From Hydra vulgaris (lineage: Eukaryota > Cnidaria > Hydrozoa > Anthoathecata > Hydridae), in assembly GCF_038396675.1 (NCBI RefSeq), contig NC_088926.1:7798501-7862500 (forward strand): 64,000 bases of DNA, read 5' to 3'. The notes under the pieces were generated by a model that saw nothing but the letters and a program-made list of their open reading frames with translations, ran no database searches and was not told where the DNA came from. How positions within the stretch are numbered: the stretch's first letter is position 1; every line of letters starts with the position of its first letter. The position numbers were made by a program, and so were the translations under genes. Shown in pieces: positions 10,555 through 21,528 of the stretch.

Positions 10555-12943
10555 TTAAAAAAATTCATTCCATAGAAATGCTCCACGATATTGAATTTGG
10601 AATGAACTGAGTTTGAAATAAAATCTTGGAACTACAAAATTATCATTTGAAAAATTTGTGGGGTACTTATGAGAAATTTTAGTAAAGTAAGAGTGAAATA
10701 TATTAAGCGACAAACCATGTTTAGATTTAAACATGAACAGCATAACTTGATATATGTTAAGTTTATAAACATTGAGTGCATTAAGTTCCATTAAAAAAGG
10801 CTCTCCATGAGCAGTTCTCTTAACGCCAAAAATAATTTTGCATGCAATTTTTTGTTTACTATAAATTTTTTTAAGCTTTCCATAGTTGCTACTTACCCAT
10901 GCAATATTGCAATAGGATAGATAACTATGGATAAATGAAAAATATATAATTTTTAAAGACTTGATATTAAGAAATGGTTTAACTCTATATAAAACAGAAA
11001 TAGTTTTGGAAATTTTATTTTCAATAGATTTAATATGAGATTTCCATGATATATTTTCATCTAATATTATTCCCAGGAAGTTTACATTTGATTCTCTTTT
11101 AATTACTGAATTATTCATAAAGAGATTGGGTAATTTTAGAGGGAGGTGATCACTCTTACTAGGTTTATGAAACAACAAAAATTTAGTTTTCAGTACATTT
11201 AATGAAAGTTTATTACAAATAATCAAATCATTAACTTTTATTAGTTCTTCATTAAATATTTTAAAAAGATCTTTTATATTTTTATTTGAGTAAAAAAGAT
11301 TAGAGTCGCCAGCAAACAAAACAAGATTTAAAGTCTTTGAAGCTAAATATAAATCGTTAATGTACAACAAGAATAATAGTGGTCCTAGGATGGATCCCTG
11401 GGGAACACCACAAGTTATAAATTTGTTTCCTGTTTCATTTTCTTTATACACTATGTATTGTTTCCTGTTTGACAGGTAATTTTTAAACCAGAGTAGGTTA
11501 TTGTTTAATACTCCATAGAGTTCTAGTTTTTCTATAAGTATGTCATGGTCAACTGTGTCAAATGCTTTTGACAAATCAATAAAAACTCCTAGTGTATAAC
11601 AATCATTATTGAACCCATCGGATATATAATTTATTAAATCGATTACTGCATGATCCGTTGAATGTTTTTTTTTTGAATCCAAATTGTTTGTTATACAGTA
11701 TTTTGTTTTTGGTTAAATAGTTATTAAGCATATCATACATAGTACGTTCTAACAATTTTGAAAAGCATGGTAAGACAGAAATAGGTCTATAATTTGACAT
11801 AATTGTGTTATCGCCAGTCTTAAAAATAGGTGATATTTTAGCAATTTTTAATTTCTCCGGTACAATACCGGATTGTATTGAAAGGTTAAAAATATGAAAC
11901 AAAGATGGTTCTATGATATCGAAGATTGCTTTAACTACGTTCACGCTAATTTGATCAATGCCAGCGGATTTATTATTTTTCAGACTATTGTACGCATTGC
12001 GCACCTCAGTTATATTTAAACTAACTTCTTTGATAGATATATTGGTTGGTTTTATATAGGATTTAAAATTTGTGGTGTTTTTTGGGATTTTACTTGCTAA
12101 ATTTGGGCCAACTTCAAGGAAATAGTCGTTGAGCTTTTCAACGATGGTTTCTTTATTACTGATCATTTCCCCATCAATTATGAGTTTTTGTGGCAAATTA
12201 TTGCTAGAACATCTTTTTTTACCAATTATCTGGTTAATAGAACATCTTTTTTTAACAATCTGGTTTCCTTCTGTTTTTTTTAGCATCTTAGCATAATAAT
12301 TTCTTTTAGAGTGTTTCTTTGTTTTTTCAAATAAACTTTTATAATTTTTGTAATTTATTTCATTTGTGAATGATTTATGTTTTAGATATTTTTCATAAAG
12401 TTTTTGTTTTCTCTTAAATGATTTAAGTAAACCTTTGGTCATCCAAGGGCTTAAAAGTGATTTTGAATTTATAACTATTTTTTTTAGTGGAAATGCCAAA
12501 TCGTAATATTTACAAAACTGCGCCAAAAAAAGATCATACGCCTTATTTGCCTCTTGTGATTGTAATATAAGGTCCCAATCAATTTTTTCTGATAAGAGAT
12601 TTCGAAAGTGCAACAAGGAGTTTTCATTGATCTGTCGCATTTGGATTGTAGATTTTAAAGCAGAATAATTATCAGTTATATTATTTGTAATTAAGAATAT
12701 TGGGAAATGATCTGTTATGTCAGTTTTGATTATACCAGATTCTAGGAGGCAATTATAAATATTATTAGTAAATATATTATCCAGTAATGTTGATGAAGTG
12801 TTAGTTATTCTGATTGATTTGCTTATTGTTGGAATTATATCATGTTGAATTAAGGTATTTAAAAAATATTGAACATTTACATTTGAAGAATGATTTAACA
12901 AGTTTGTATTGTAACGTTCTATATTAAAAACAGGGAGCCTCAT
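10555..12943 (-). pseudogene. LINE (CR1/Jockey-like) endonuclease-RT ORF, 5'-truncated and frameshifted
   Basis: The upstream frame (12943-11606) starts in the tail of an endonuclease domain (LLDNIFTN; ITDHFPIF with the final catalytic His). It then has the linker (LLSPWMTKGLLKSFKRKQ) and the first RT blocks (AKISPIFKTGD, YRPISVLPCFSK, NKQFGFKK). The frame is lost in a 10-T run at 11665-11674. The next frame (11682-10555) continues without a gap: DLSKAFDTVDH, GVPQGSILGPLLF, then the catalytic box, then C-terminal blocks to QYRGAFLWNEF. The catalytic FADD box reads FAGD, losing an essential Asp. The N-terminal endonuclease and any ORF1 are absent. Non-functional but relatively young. Confidence 0.9.
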
Positions 12944-13053
12944 AAGCTCACTGATGTAATATTTGAGTGTGTGAGAACGAGTGTGTGAGAATGAGTAAAG
13001 CAGGCTAAGGAACTCAGGCAGACTAAGTAAGTTACGTAAGGTTAACTAAGGTT

Positions 13054-13071
13054 AAGTAAGTAAGTAAGTAA
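13054..13071. repeat. (AAGT)n microsatellite
   Basis: Four to five tandem aagt units within a longer ggttaa/aagt-rich patch (13030-13075). Confidence 0.6.
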
Positions 13072-13268
13072 GATAACGGCGGCTTTAAAAAAAAAAGAAA
13101 CAATATAAAAGTAACATAAACAAGTAGGCCTACTAAGAAAAAATAAAGACAGAATAAGTAGGTAAGACTGTAAGACTGTATATTTTTTATTATATCCTTA
13201 AAAATAAAAAGATGTATAAAAATACAAGTTAAAAAAATATACAAGTCTTTTTTTAAAAGTTTTACATT

Positions 13269-13563
13269 ATGCGTTTAGACGACGTTGATTTTACAGATGT
13301 TAAACGAAATTTGTTTCCTAGAACAGCAATTTTGTTTCCTAGAGCAACAAAATTTGTTTCCTAGAGCAAAAAATCCTTTTTTTGATTATTATGATAAAAG
13401 TTCTTTTGACGAAAACGATTTAACTGATCCTAATATTAGTGGATTAAGATTTATTCGACGTAGAAGACGTAAAAGTAAATTAAAAAAGATAAAGCATCAA
13501 ATTTGTAGAAAAGGACTCGTATGTTATAGAAGAACAAATACTTGTTATAAAAATAACAAATAA
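13269..13563 (+). pseudogene. Small very basic ORF, unrecognised
   Basis: A frame from ATG 13269 (MRLDDVDFTDVKRN) is interrupted after three near-tandem copies of tttgtttcctaga. The adjacent frame continues with FDYYDKSSFDENDLTDP, an RFIRRRRRKSKLKKIKH arginine/lysine cluster and a CRKGLVCYRRTNTC end, stop at 13561. Acidic N-terminus, strongly basic C-terminus and four cysteines are visible. I do not recognise the family. Several small basic ORFs in a row would fit a decayed DNA-virus-like or Polinton-type segment (core/minor capsid proteins), but nothing diagnostic such as a polymerase, ATPase or integrase is present. Confidence 0.3.
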
Positions 13564-13740
13564 AATCGAGATTTAGGACGAGTGGGTAAACCGATATATC
13601 GATTTGTTTGGACTTCTGTTGATCATAAAAAACAAAGAAATCAAATTTTTAAAATATGAGAATAAGACATTATCGAAAACACGGTAAAAGATAAGTTTTT
13701 TTTACATAAAAAACAAACACCACATCCTAGAACTTATAAC

Positions 13741-14130
13741 GCGTTAATTAGGAGAGGAAGAAAACGTTTGCTTAGAAAACGCGGTAAAGGTTTCCTTGGT
13801 AATTTTTTAAGAGGTATACCTGGTATCGCACCTTTTTCAAACTATTTTTTTAAAGGAATAAAAAACGAGTATAAAAAGACGATACATGTTAACGTTTATT
13901 TAAAAATGAGTTCACTACGGAGATGTAACAAGATTTATCGAAAAACTCACGTGAAGAAATATTGCTCGAAATGTTTTGCAAAAACATTTTTTGAACACGT
14001 TAACGAAAAATTAGATGATTATTTGCTGTTATTACGAGAAATGAAAAGATATGAAAGAAACAAAATAAAAAATTTGCGAACAGATACTAGCGAACGTGAA
14101 GAATATAATTATATTCGAATACAAGTCTAA
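13741..14130 (+). CDS. Basic protein with glycine/hydrophobic N-terminus, unrecognised
   Basis: The frame is open from about 13741 with the first Met at 13768. It begins with basic sequence ([14 protein letters not shown]), then a glycine-rich hydrophobic stretch ([19 protein letters not shown]). A lysine-rich body follows with a CSKCF pair and a probable helical [18 protein letters not shown] segment, ending at 14130 just before a (TA)n tract. A 12-codon basic mini-ORF (MRIRHYRKHGKR) lies upstream near 13655. A basic plus amphipathic N-terminus can be found in minor capsid/core proteins of adenovirus-like and Polinton elements; this comparison is inference only. It may also be an unrelated lineage-specific gene. 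Confidence 0.3.
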   Translation, partial: ALIRRGRKRLLRKRGKGFLGNFLRGIPGIAPFSNYFFKGIKNEYKKTIHVNVYLKMSSLRRCNKIYRKTHVKKYCSKCFAKTFFEHVNEKLDDYLLLLREMKRYERNKIKNLRTDTSEREEYNYIRIQV

Positions 14131-14143
14131 TTTTGATGTGAGC

Positions 14144-14547
<404 letters not shown>

Positions 14548-14582
14548 TTTATGTAATTAAATGAATAAAAACAACTAAATAT

Positions 14583-14622
14583 CGGGACTTAAAGTTTCAT
14601 GCCCGAAGGCAATCATCAGCCG
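14583..14622 (-). ncRNA. Hammerhead ribozyme (PLE, left arm)
   Basis: Minus strand order: stem I CGG, core CTGATGA, stem II TGCC-TTCG-GGCA, core GAAA, short stem III (ACT-tta-AGT), cleavage-site C (GTC), then stem I CCG. All invariant core bases are present. A U:U apposition closes stem II at the core, and stem I is only 3 bp, typical of the minimal hammerheads of PLEs. Self-cleavage is inferred. Confidence 0.75.
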
Positions 14623-14782
14623 TGAATACAAACAAAAAAACGTCAAAAAACCGTTTAAAAAACTTAAAATTAAATATCGTAGAACGGATTCAGACGTGAT
14701 AAACAAATCTGAGTAAAAACAAAACAAGAAGCCATTATAGTTTACTAGTCTCCTGTGTCAAATAAAGAGAGCAAGAATTTTT

Positions 14783-15318
14783 TTGAATGTCGACACTGAG
14801 ATACAATTTCATTCTTTTTGTTTAGTAAATTTGTTCCACTATGTGATAAAACACGACAACCACGAGGTATACCGAAAAATTGAAGTAAACGGATCTTCAA
14901 ACGGATTTGAAGAAGCTCTTAAAAAATCAGGACATAACCAAAAGCTTATCTACCAATCACAACAAATCCAAGCACAAAAAAAACATCGCAAACGAAATAT
15001 AATTTGGTACAACCCTCTGTACAGTGTAAATGTCCAAACAAAAATAGGTAATCGTTTTCTGGCTCTTATAGATTTTCATTTTCCACCAGGTCACAAGCTT
15101 CATAAAATATTTAATCGAGATTCTATCAAGATTAGTTACAGCTGCATGCCTAACCTGAAATCAATAATCAACTCACACAATCATAAAATATTGTACAACA
15201 ACAAGCAAATAGAAACCAAGCAATGTAACTGTGTAAATAAATCAATTTGTCCATTAAACAAACAGTGCTTGTTCAACAATATTGTTTACCAAGCTACAAT
15301 TAAAAATGAAGGTAACAA
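14783..15318 (+). pseudogene. Penelope-like reverse transcriptase, C-terminal fragment
   Basis: The frame contains GFEEALKKSGHNQKLIYQ, then KKHRKRNIIWYNPLYSVNV, HFPPGHKLHKIFNRDS, SYSCMPNLKSIINSHN and the cysteine block QCNCVNKSICPLNKQCLF followed by NIVYQATI. These are the thumb/post-RT blocks that precede the GIY-YIG endonuclease in Penelope-like elements. The frame then runs into a GTATGGA minisatellite at 15321, so the GIY-YIG domain is missing. The palm and fingers of the RT are also missing upstream. A relic, coding strand the same as the ribozyme in the right arm. Confidence 0.8.
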
Positions 15319-15320
15319 AA

Positions 15321-15439
15321 AGTATGGAGTATGGAGTATGAGTATGAAGTATGGAGTATGGAGTATGGAGTATGGAGTATGGAATATGAGTATGGAGTAT
15401 GGAGTATGAAGTATGGAGTATGAGTATGAAGTATGGAGC
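15321..15439 (+). repeat. GTATGGA/GTATGA minisatellite
   Basis: About 17 tandem 6-7-bp units (gtatgga, gtatga, gtatgaa). It replaces the 3' coding part of the PLE between the YQATI block and the right inverted arm. Confidence 0.85.
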
Positions 15440-15591
15440 TTGAAAGATCGAAGCATAAAACCTATCTAGTAAACTGTAACGGCTTCTTGTTTTGTTTTTA
15501 CTCAGATTTGTTTATCACGTCTGAATCCGATCTACGGTATTTAATTTTAAGTTTTTTAAACGGTTTTTTGACGTTTTTTTGTTTGTATTCA

Positions 15592-15631
15592 CGGCTGATG
15601 ATTGCCTTCGGGCATGAAACTTTAAGTCCCG
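15592..15631 (+). ncRNA. Hammerhead ribozyme (PLE, right arm)
   Basis: Plus strand: CGG, CTGATGA (15595-15601), stem II with TTCG loop, GAAA (15616-15619), stem III ACT-tta-AGT, C at 15628 as cleavage site, CCG. Same sequence as the left-arm copy except beyond stem I. Confidence 0.75.
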
Positions 15632-15666
15632 CTATTTAGTTGTTTTTATTCATTTAATTACATAAA

Positions 15667-15859
<193 letters not shown>

Positions 15860-15884
15860 GTAAAAAACACTTATCTAACTTTTA

Positions 15885-15926
15885 TCTTCGACTTGAAGTT
15901 TCACCATTACTGGATCATCAGGAAGA
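15885..15926 (-). ncRNA. Hammerhead ribozyme, minus arm
   Basis: Minus strand: stem I TCTTC, CTGATGA, stem II CCA-GTAA-TGG, GAAA, stem III ACT-tca-AGT, C, stem I GAAGA. Core intact; stem I has 5 bp. Confidence 0.75.
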
Positions 15927-15939
15927 GTTCTATAGGAAC

Positions 15940-15981
15940 TCTTCCTGATGATCCAGCAATGGTGAAACTTCAAGTCGAAGA
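15940..15981 (+). ncRNA. Hammerhead ribozyme, plus arm
   Basis: Stem I TCTTC (15940-15944), CTGATGA (15945-15951), stem II CCA-GCAA-TGG, GAAA (15964-15967), stem III ACT-tca-AGT, cleavage C at 15976, stem I GAAGA (15977-15981). Core intact; as in the other copies a U:U sits at the base of stem II. Confidence 0.8.
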
Positions 15982-16074
15982 TAAAAGTTTGATAAGTGTT
16001 TTTTACTAATTAATTATTGCTCTGTTCTTTAAGAACATTGAGCACTCTATTTGTAAAATACACTAACATAATTT

Positions 16075-16228
<154 letters not shown>

Positions 16229-16282
16229 TTAAGAAACATCAAACAATACGAATTCTCTTAATACAAACAATAATTTATTTTG

Positions 16283-16322
16283 AGAAATTTTCACTGGGTT
16301 ATGGACACCATCATCATCAGCT
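16283..16322 (-). ncRNA. Degenerate hammerhead-like core (PLE copy 2)
   Basis: Minus strand has CTGATGA (16320-16314) and GAAA (16292-16289) at hammerhead spacing, but the intervening stem II is weak (GGT...ACC) and no stem III/stem I partner is clear. The position after the PLE stop matches that of the similar motif at 18110. Confidence 0.35.
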
Positions 16323-16459
16323 CGTAAAATATTACAAAATTTTTTGAACGTTAAAAAACAGTTAAAGAAAAACATTTTTAACTGACGTCAGCAGTTGAAT
16401 GGCTTCTTTTTTCGTTACGCAAGAACATAAAAAATGGAGTCCATAATTTAGTTTTGACC

Positions 16460-16515
16460 ACTGATCTTAAAATATAACAAATTATATTTTGAGATCAGTG
16501 GTTTTGACAAATTGC
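16460..16515. repeat. Inverted repeat, 20-bp arms
   Basis: accactgatcttaaaatata is mirrored after acaaat by tatattttgagatcagtggt, overlapping the 3' end of the PLE copy 2 ORF. Confidence 0.7.
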
Positions 16516-16679
16516 CCATTATCGAGATTTATTCCGCCATTCGATGGGAAACATTGGTGCCTCTGTATTTCGAGTGCTTCTCGTACTTTACGGTCGAATT
16601 GTTTTATTTCAACTTTAAGAGTTTTAGTTTTCTCCCAATTTATTTTTTCAGAGCAAAACTTGCTATGTGTTGCAATAAA

Positions 16680-16725
16680 TAGCCAGCCTGGTACATATTG
16701 CATATGTACCAGGCTGGCTATTTTG
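16680..16725. repeat. Perfect palindrome inside PLE copy 2
   Basis: atagccagcctggtacata, a 5-bp centre, and its exact reverse complement. It replaces part of the GIY-YIG coding region. Confidence 0.75.
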
Positions 16726-17045
16726 GGGCAATCTAGATTTGTTTTTACATTTTAATATTGTTCTTAAATTAGGATTTGATTTAAAAACTACTCTATAGCC
16801 AACTTTTCAAACGTTTTCCTTAACTTTGGTGATAGTGAAGGTATCCGTGGTAATGATACTGTTGGGAGAGCATTGTTCTCGGATTGAATTCTATTGTTCT
16901 TTACGGACCATTTTTTCCTAATTTGATTTGCAATACTTTTTAGTTGGCTTTCAGTGTATCCATTTTCATTAAAAACCTAAATAAGAAAGTTTATCTCATT
17001 TTTTAAATGTGTAACACTGCATATGTAGTATGCCCTGTGAACATA

Positions 17046-17337
17046 ACCTTTGAATATTGCGCATAAAATTTTGGGTTAATGATTCGAGTGCGGTTTTATT
17101 TGAATATTTGTAATGGCTTCTTTTCTGAAGACTTTAAACTCATACTTACCTTTCCGAACTCATACTTTACCTACGTTTCCGAAAAAGAACTAATTATTTA
17201 AAAGTTATTTGAAAATGTTCCTTAATATTTGTCGTAACAATAAATAATTCTTTTAGAGGCATGCATAATGTTTTCAATTAAATAACTAATTATTTGCTTT
17301 AATTAACCCCAAAATTTTATGCGCAATATTCAAAGGT
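17046..17337. mobile_element. MITE, 292 bp, TA target site
   Basis: Ends are inverted over at least 31 bp (acctttgaatattgcgcata and beyond), flanked by TA on both sides (17044-17045, 17338-17339). No ORF. Its interior (about 17165-17300: gttccttaatatttgtcgta, gaggcatgcataatgttttc) recurs at 32545-32680, so it is a repeated family. It lies between PLE copies 2 and 3. Confidence 0.7.
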
Positions 17338-17379
17338 TAAAAGGTTAGGCTCAAAAACACCTTCAATAAGAAATTGATT

Positions 17380-18000
17380 TTCTAATAGACATATTTGTTG
17401 AAAATGGCCACGACAAGAACATTCTAAATAATATTACTATAGACTATTTAAAAAACTGTTCAAAAAACATCACATGTCAACCATTTGATAACCCAACCCT
17501 TTATAAAACTACCTTGGATACCAATTGTTGGTCCAAAACTTCGTAAAGAATTTCGAAAACAAAACATAAAGGTTATTTTCACATCAACTCCCAATTTAAA
17601 AAATATTTTTTGCAACAATAAAACTAAACACCACTAAACACAAACCCTGGCGTATACCAGCTAAAATGTTCATGCGGTTCGATATACATTGGTGAAACTA
17701 AAAAGAAGGTAATATTGAGATGTATTGAACACCAGAAAAACAGCTTAAAAGAAAAATGGTCCAGTTCGGGTGCTACTGGACATTTCAAAACATGCCATGG
17801 TAAGTTTTGATTGGTTGCACCCCAAAACATTATCTGTAGCCCCAGAATATCGAACTCGGAAAATCAGAGAGTCACTCGAAATAAGCAAAGCTAGGGTTCG
17901 ACAGGAGTTGAGAAATGGTGATGTGGTTCTCAATCGGAATGACTGTGATAACGTGACAACTAAAACCTGGGGACCATTTTTTAATAAAATCTGCTGACGT
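17380..18000 (+). pseudogene. Penelope-like element copy 3 with GIY-YIG endonuclease
   Basis: Plus strand frames give PWIPIVGPKLRKEFRKQNIK, VIFTSTPNLKNIF, then NPGVYQLKCSCGSIYIGETK, IEHQKNSLKEKWSS and SGATGHFKTCHG, and finally RTRKIRESLEISKARVRQE with TWGPFFNKIC before a stop near 17995. The CSCGSIYIGET block is the GIY-YIG nuclease core in the form used by PLEs (Cys pair before x-IYIGET), with the ARG/HQ helix after it. There are frame changes near 17560 and 17805. The RT palm is not present. The stop is followed by CTGCTGACGTCAGTTA, shared with copy 2. Confidence 0.8.
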
Positions 18001-18109
18001 CAGTTATTTGAGAAAATTTTTTGTATTATATTTTGGCTTTTTAGTGTTATCTTTTTAACGGTTTCTTTTTACTATTACAATTTCTTTGTAACTATTTTAT
18101 TTATTATAC

Positions 18110-18141
18110 CTGATGACGCTGATCACGATAGATCAGCGAAA
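18110..18141 (+). ncRNA. Hammerhead-like core after PLE copy 3
   Basis: CTGATGA (18110-18116), an 8-bp stem (CGCTGATC / GATCAGCG) and GAAA (18138-18141) are in hammerhead order, but no cleavage-site strand pairing back to stem I follows. It may be a half or decayed ribozyme; equivalent in position to 16283-16322. Confidence 0.4.
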
Positions 18142-18261
18142 TATCAAAATAATTATATATTATTAAAAAATATATATGTATTTTAAAAAAAGTTTATACG
18201 CAGCCGTTTTTATTGAATTCTACTCATATTTTAACGTATAACAAGAAAATGATTTTCAAAG

Positions 18262-18756
<495 letters not shown>

Positions 18757-18897
18757 AGTGGAATTCAGAGTTAATAATGCCACCTGGCCTTAAGTGAACG
18801 TTTTGCCGAAAGCAATAAAATAAAACTTTTTTTTTTACCTATATTTCAAAACTTTTATCTTTATGTTAAAAATACTGCTTCAACAATCAAATTTGTT

Positions 18898-19866
18898 TCA
18901 CTTTTTTGGAGGAGTTTTATTTCTCATTAAAATCAGTTTTATGGGAGCAACAATTAAAATGGCGATTGCTGCAACGCCCCAAATAATTGCACCAACAAGC
19001 ATCATTTTTGGCATTATACCTGCAGAAAATGAAAAGTCTTTCTCGATATCTGGAATGCTAAACACTTTTAAATTCATTACCAAAAACGGCGGCATCATAA
19101 CTACGCAAGTAATAATAAGCGAAACAAAACATCCGGTTACACAACGAGGCGCCACACAATGACAATCGCATTTTTCAGGGTCAGTTTGTCTAAAATATGA
19201 TATAAAACCTTTGTAAAACACAATTGCGATAACCAATAAAAAGTTAATATTTAATGCTAAACTGCTCATAAATGTTATTTTTTCAAAGTCTTTTTCTGTG
19301 AGACAATTCTCATCTTTAAAGCATTGCCAACATCCAAGACCATCTTTTCCTCTTTTTACGGCATACAAGCCAACAATGCACGACATTATTCCCATATCAC
19401 ATGGAAACGAAGCTAAGTTAAATGTCATGTTCTGTACTTTATGCCAAGTTGTAGGCAAAGGACGTCCAATTGGGTCTAGTTCTTGATCAATGGAAAAAAG
19501 AGCAAGTCGTAAACTGACAAATGTTTTAACTAAAAAGTTGATGACGGCAAAACCGTAAAAACCCAATAATAAAAAAAAACTCATGTTAAAATTCATTAAG
19601 TTTGAATCTAAAACTTCGTCACTTATTGTTGTTTTCATGACGCAATAGCTAATTGTATTCGGTTTTGATGATTGTGCTTCTGAAATTGAATTGTTTGATT
19701 TGTTCTCTGTTGTGGTTGTTGTTTTTTGTAATTTATACTTTGAGTATATACTCAATGAACTCAACGCATCCATCACTGCAATATAATGAGCACCAAGCAC
19801 AATTAAACGGAAGATAAATAACTTTAACCATCTTTTGAATAATATATCGTTTAAAACAAAGCCCAT
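18898..19866 (-). CDS. Six-pass membrane protein of unknown family, copy A
   Basis: A single intronless frame of 322 residues from Met 19866; this start aligns with the paralogue at 53407, whereas the Met four codons upstream has no counterpart. About six hydrophobic segments are visible: near residues 12-34, 97-125, 147-170, 200-221, 245-267 and 287-311. Cys-rich loops follow segment 3 (GLGCWQCFKDENC) and segment 4 (CDCHCVAPRC). The C-terminus is basic (RNKTPPKK). Between segments 1 and 2 is a Thr/Asn/Ser-rich loop with NKS and NNS glycosylation sequons that differs strongly from the paralogue. I do not recognise the family; channel, transporter or receptor cannot be decided. Upstream DNA to about 20045 and about 45 bp of 3' flank are conserved with the paralogue. 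Confidence 0.85.
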   Translation of the reverse strand: MGFVLNDILFKRWLKLFIFRLIVLGAHYIAVMDALSSLSIYSKYKLQKTTTTTENKSNNSISEAQSSKPNTISYCVMKTTISDEVLDSNLMNFNMSFFLLLGFYGFAVINFLVKTFVSLRLALFSIDQELDPIGRPLPTTWHKVQNMTFNLASFPCDMGIMSCIVGLYAVKRGKDGLGCWQCFKDENCLTEKDFEKITFMSSLALNINFLLVIAIVFYKGFISYFRQTDPEKCDCHCVAPRCVTGCFVSLIITCVVMMPPFLVMNLKVFSIPDIEKDFSFSAGIMPKMMLVGAIIWGVAAIAILIVAPIKLILMRNKTPPKK

Positions 19867-20502
19867 TAATGAAAGCAAACCGTTATCTATTTATTTTAAA
19901 ATGTTTTTTTTTCAAAAAAGATTCTTTTTTACATAATGGAAACAAAACATTTATTTAAATATTTTTCAAAAAATTTAATTTATACTTTGAAACAAAAACA
20001 ATTCAAGTATTCATGTATATTGAGTAAACTTTATATTCCTTAAATCAAAATTTGTCTATAGATATTAATATTTTAAGAACCATTCTCGGCTTGAAATAAT
20101 CTCAGAAAATTTAATAGTAATTACGTAATTAAGTATATCACATAAGGTTATGTGATTACGTAATATCATATAATGTTACGTAATAAACCGCACGAAAGAC
20201 AGTTAACCGTAACGCAGTAAAGTATTATGTTCCATATTTAAAAAAAAAATGTTTTGATTAACCAAGTAAAATATTTTTCAGATTTTACCATTTCTAAACC
20301 TTTTGCTTTTAAAAAAATGATGTACATTAAAATTTTTTTTAGCTAATTTTGTAATTATAAGATCAGTCCAAAGATTTATTAAATAATATTTATCTAATAG
20401 TTACGTGAAATAATTTTTATTTATTTAAAAATAATAAAAATTTATATATATATGTATATACATATATATATAAATTATTATAGAATGCATTTTAATGTTG
20501 TT

Positions 20503-20504
<2 letters not shown>

Positions 20505-20594
<90 letters not shown>
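20505..20594. repeat. (TA)n tract
   Basis: About 45 TA units. A small palindrome (tttatatatatatgtatata and its mirror) lies just before it at 20440-20475. Confidence 0.9.
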
Positions 20595-20596
<2 letters not shown>

Positions 20597-21375
20597 ATTC
20601 TTTAAGAACGCAGGGAAAGGCGTTCCGACACCTTTTTTTTTATATGTATGAATATTTTTTTATGCCAATTTTTTATTAATTAAATGATATACTTATTAAA
20701 GTTGGCTTACGGTAATTTGTATTGTATACTCATTTTACTCCACTATTCATGAAAAATTAATTGAAAATGTTCTAGAACTTTTAAATGACGACGACTGACG
20801 TTTAACCATGCAGCCTACATAATGTGTATATCTATGAAGAATAAATGTATGCAACTTTTCTTTGCAACTGTTTGCAACTGTAACTGCAATATCTATTTTA
20901 ACGGTGCATACTTAGCAAAATCTGTAATCGTGGCACGGGTTTTTATGTCAGAGGAGGGGGTAGGGTTATTTTTTTTTTAATATCCTATATTATATTTACA
21001 AAAATTTAAATTATATTATGTAACAAAGTTCAAAAATAAAGGAGAAAGTTTATAAGAGAGAGAGGGGGGGGGGCAAACCTGCTGGTGATCTGCTGTGCAG
21101 ACCAGAACAGCTATTTTTGAAGAAAAACTAATATAGAATTTAACCGATATTATTATATTACCTAAATTTCTTATAAGTAAAAATATAAGGTCTCCGCTTC
21201 GAGGGATATTTTTTTATTATTGATTGCTATGGATACCTCATCTTTTATAGCAACAAGCTTTTTGTTGTCATATTCAGTTTTATACAAAATTCATAAAATG
21301 CTCCGTATTTGCGCGAATGTTAAATATAACTGTGAATTTAATATATTACAGCAAACTTCATCTATAAATAAAGTA
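20595..21375. other. No gene seen
   Basis: AT-rich spacer with a gagagagag-G run at 21056-21073; no supported gene. Confidence 0.5.
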
Positions 21376-21383
21376 TCGTAAAC

Positions 21384-21528
21384 CAGTGGCTTAGGAAGGT
21401 CAAGAAAGTTAGGTGGGCTGAAAAAAAATAAGGGGGATAAACCAGCCAGAATTAGAATTAGAATGAAAAATGGGAGTTTTGGATGGGGGGGGACGATCAT
21501 CCCCTTTGCCCCTGTTTCTACGCCAGTG
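21384..21528. mobile_element. Short MITE (CAGTGGC...GCCAGTG), hAT-like
   Basis: Ends are CAGTGGCTTAGG and CTACGCCAGTG, inverted with one or two mismatches. They are flanked by 8-bp direct repeats tcgtaaac (21376-21383) and tggtaaac (21529-21536), 7 of 8 matching. The interior has a G-rich run (about 21485-21491) and C-rich end. Eight-bp duplication fits hAT-type integration. No ORF. Confidence 0.6.

Larger units (their letters stand above)
16240..17000 (-). pseudogene. Penelope-like element copy 2 (linker and C-terminal part)
   Basis: Minus strand from 16990: NENGYTESQLKSIANQIRKK, PRIPSLSPKLRKTFEKL, then after stops KTNLDCPKI, then KFCSEKINWEKTKTLKVEI and FDRKVREALEIQRHQCFPSN with NGGINLDNGQFVKT. 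These are the SPKLRK linker and the RKVREALEIQ / NGGxNxDxG end of the GIY-YIG region of Penelope-like proteins. The GIY-YIG catalytic strand is missing and is replaced by a perfect palindrome (16680-16725). A second palindrome (about 16450-16510) overlaps the C-terminus. After the stop comes CTGCTGACGTCAGTTA and a degenerate hammerhead-like core. Confidence 0.75.

Noticed and set aside
13032..13244. 70-codon hydrophobic minus-strand ORF
   Set aside because: Leu/Phe/Tyr-rich translation of an aagt- and a-rich repeat patch; no start context, domain or partner.
13269..14130. Firm assignment of the basic ORFs to an adenovirus-like or Polinton element
   Set aside because: Only composition and size support it; no polymerase, ATPase, protease or capsid signature is visible in the window.
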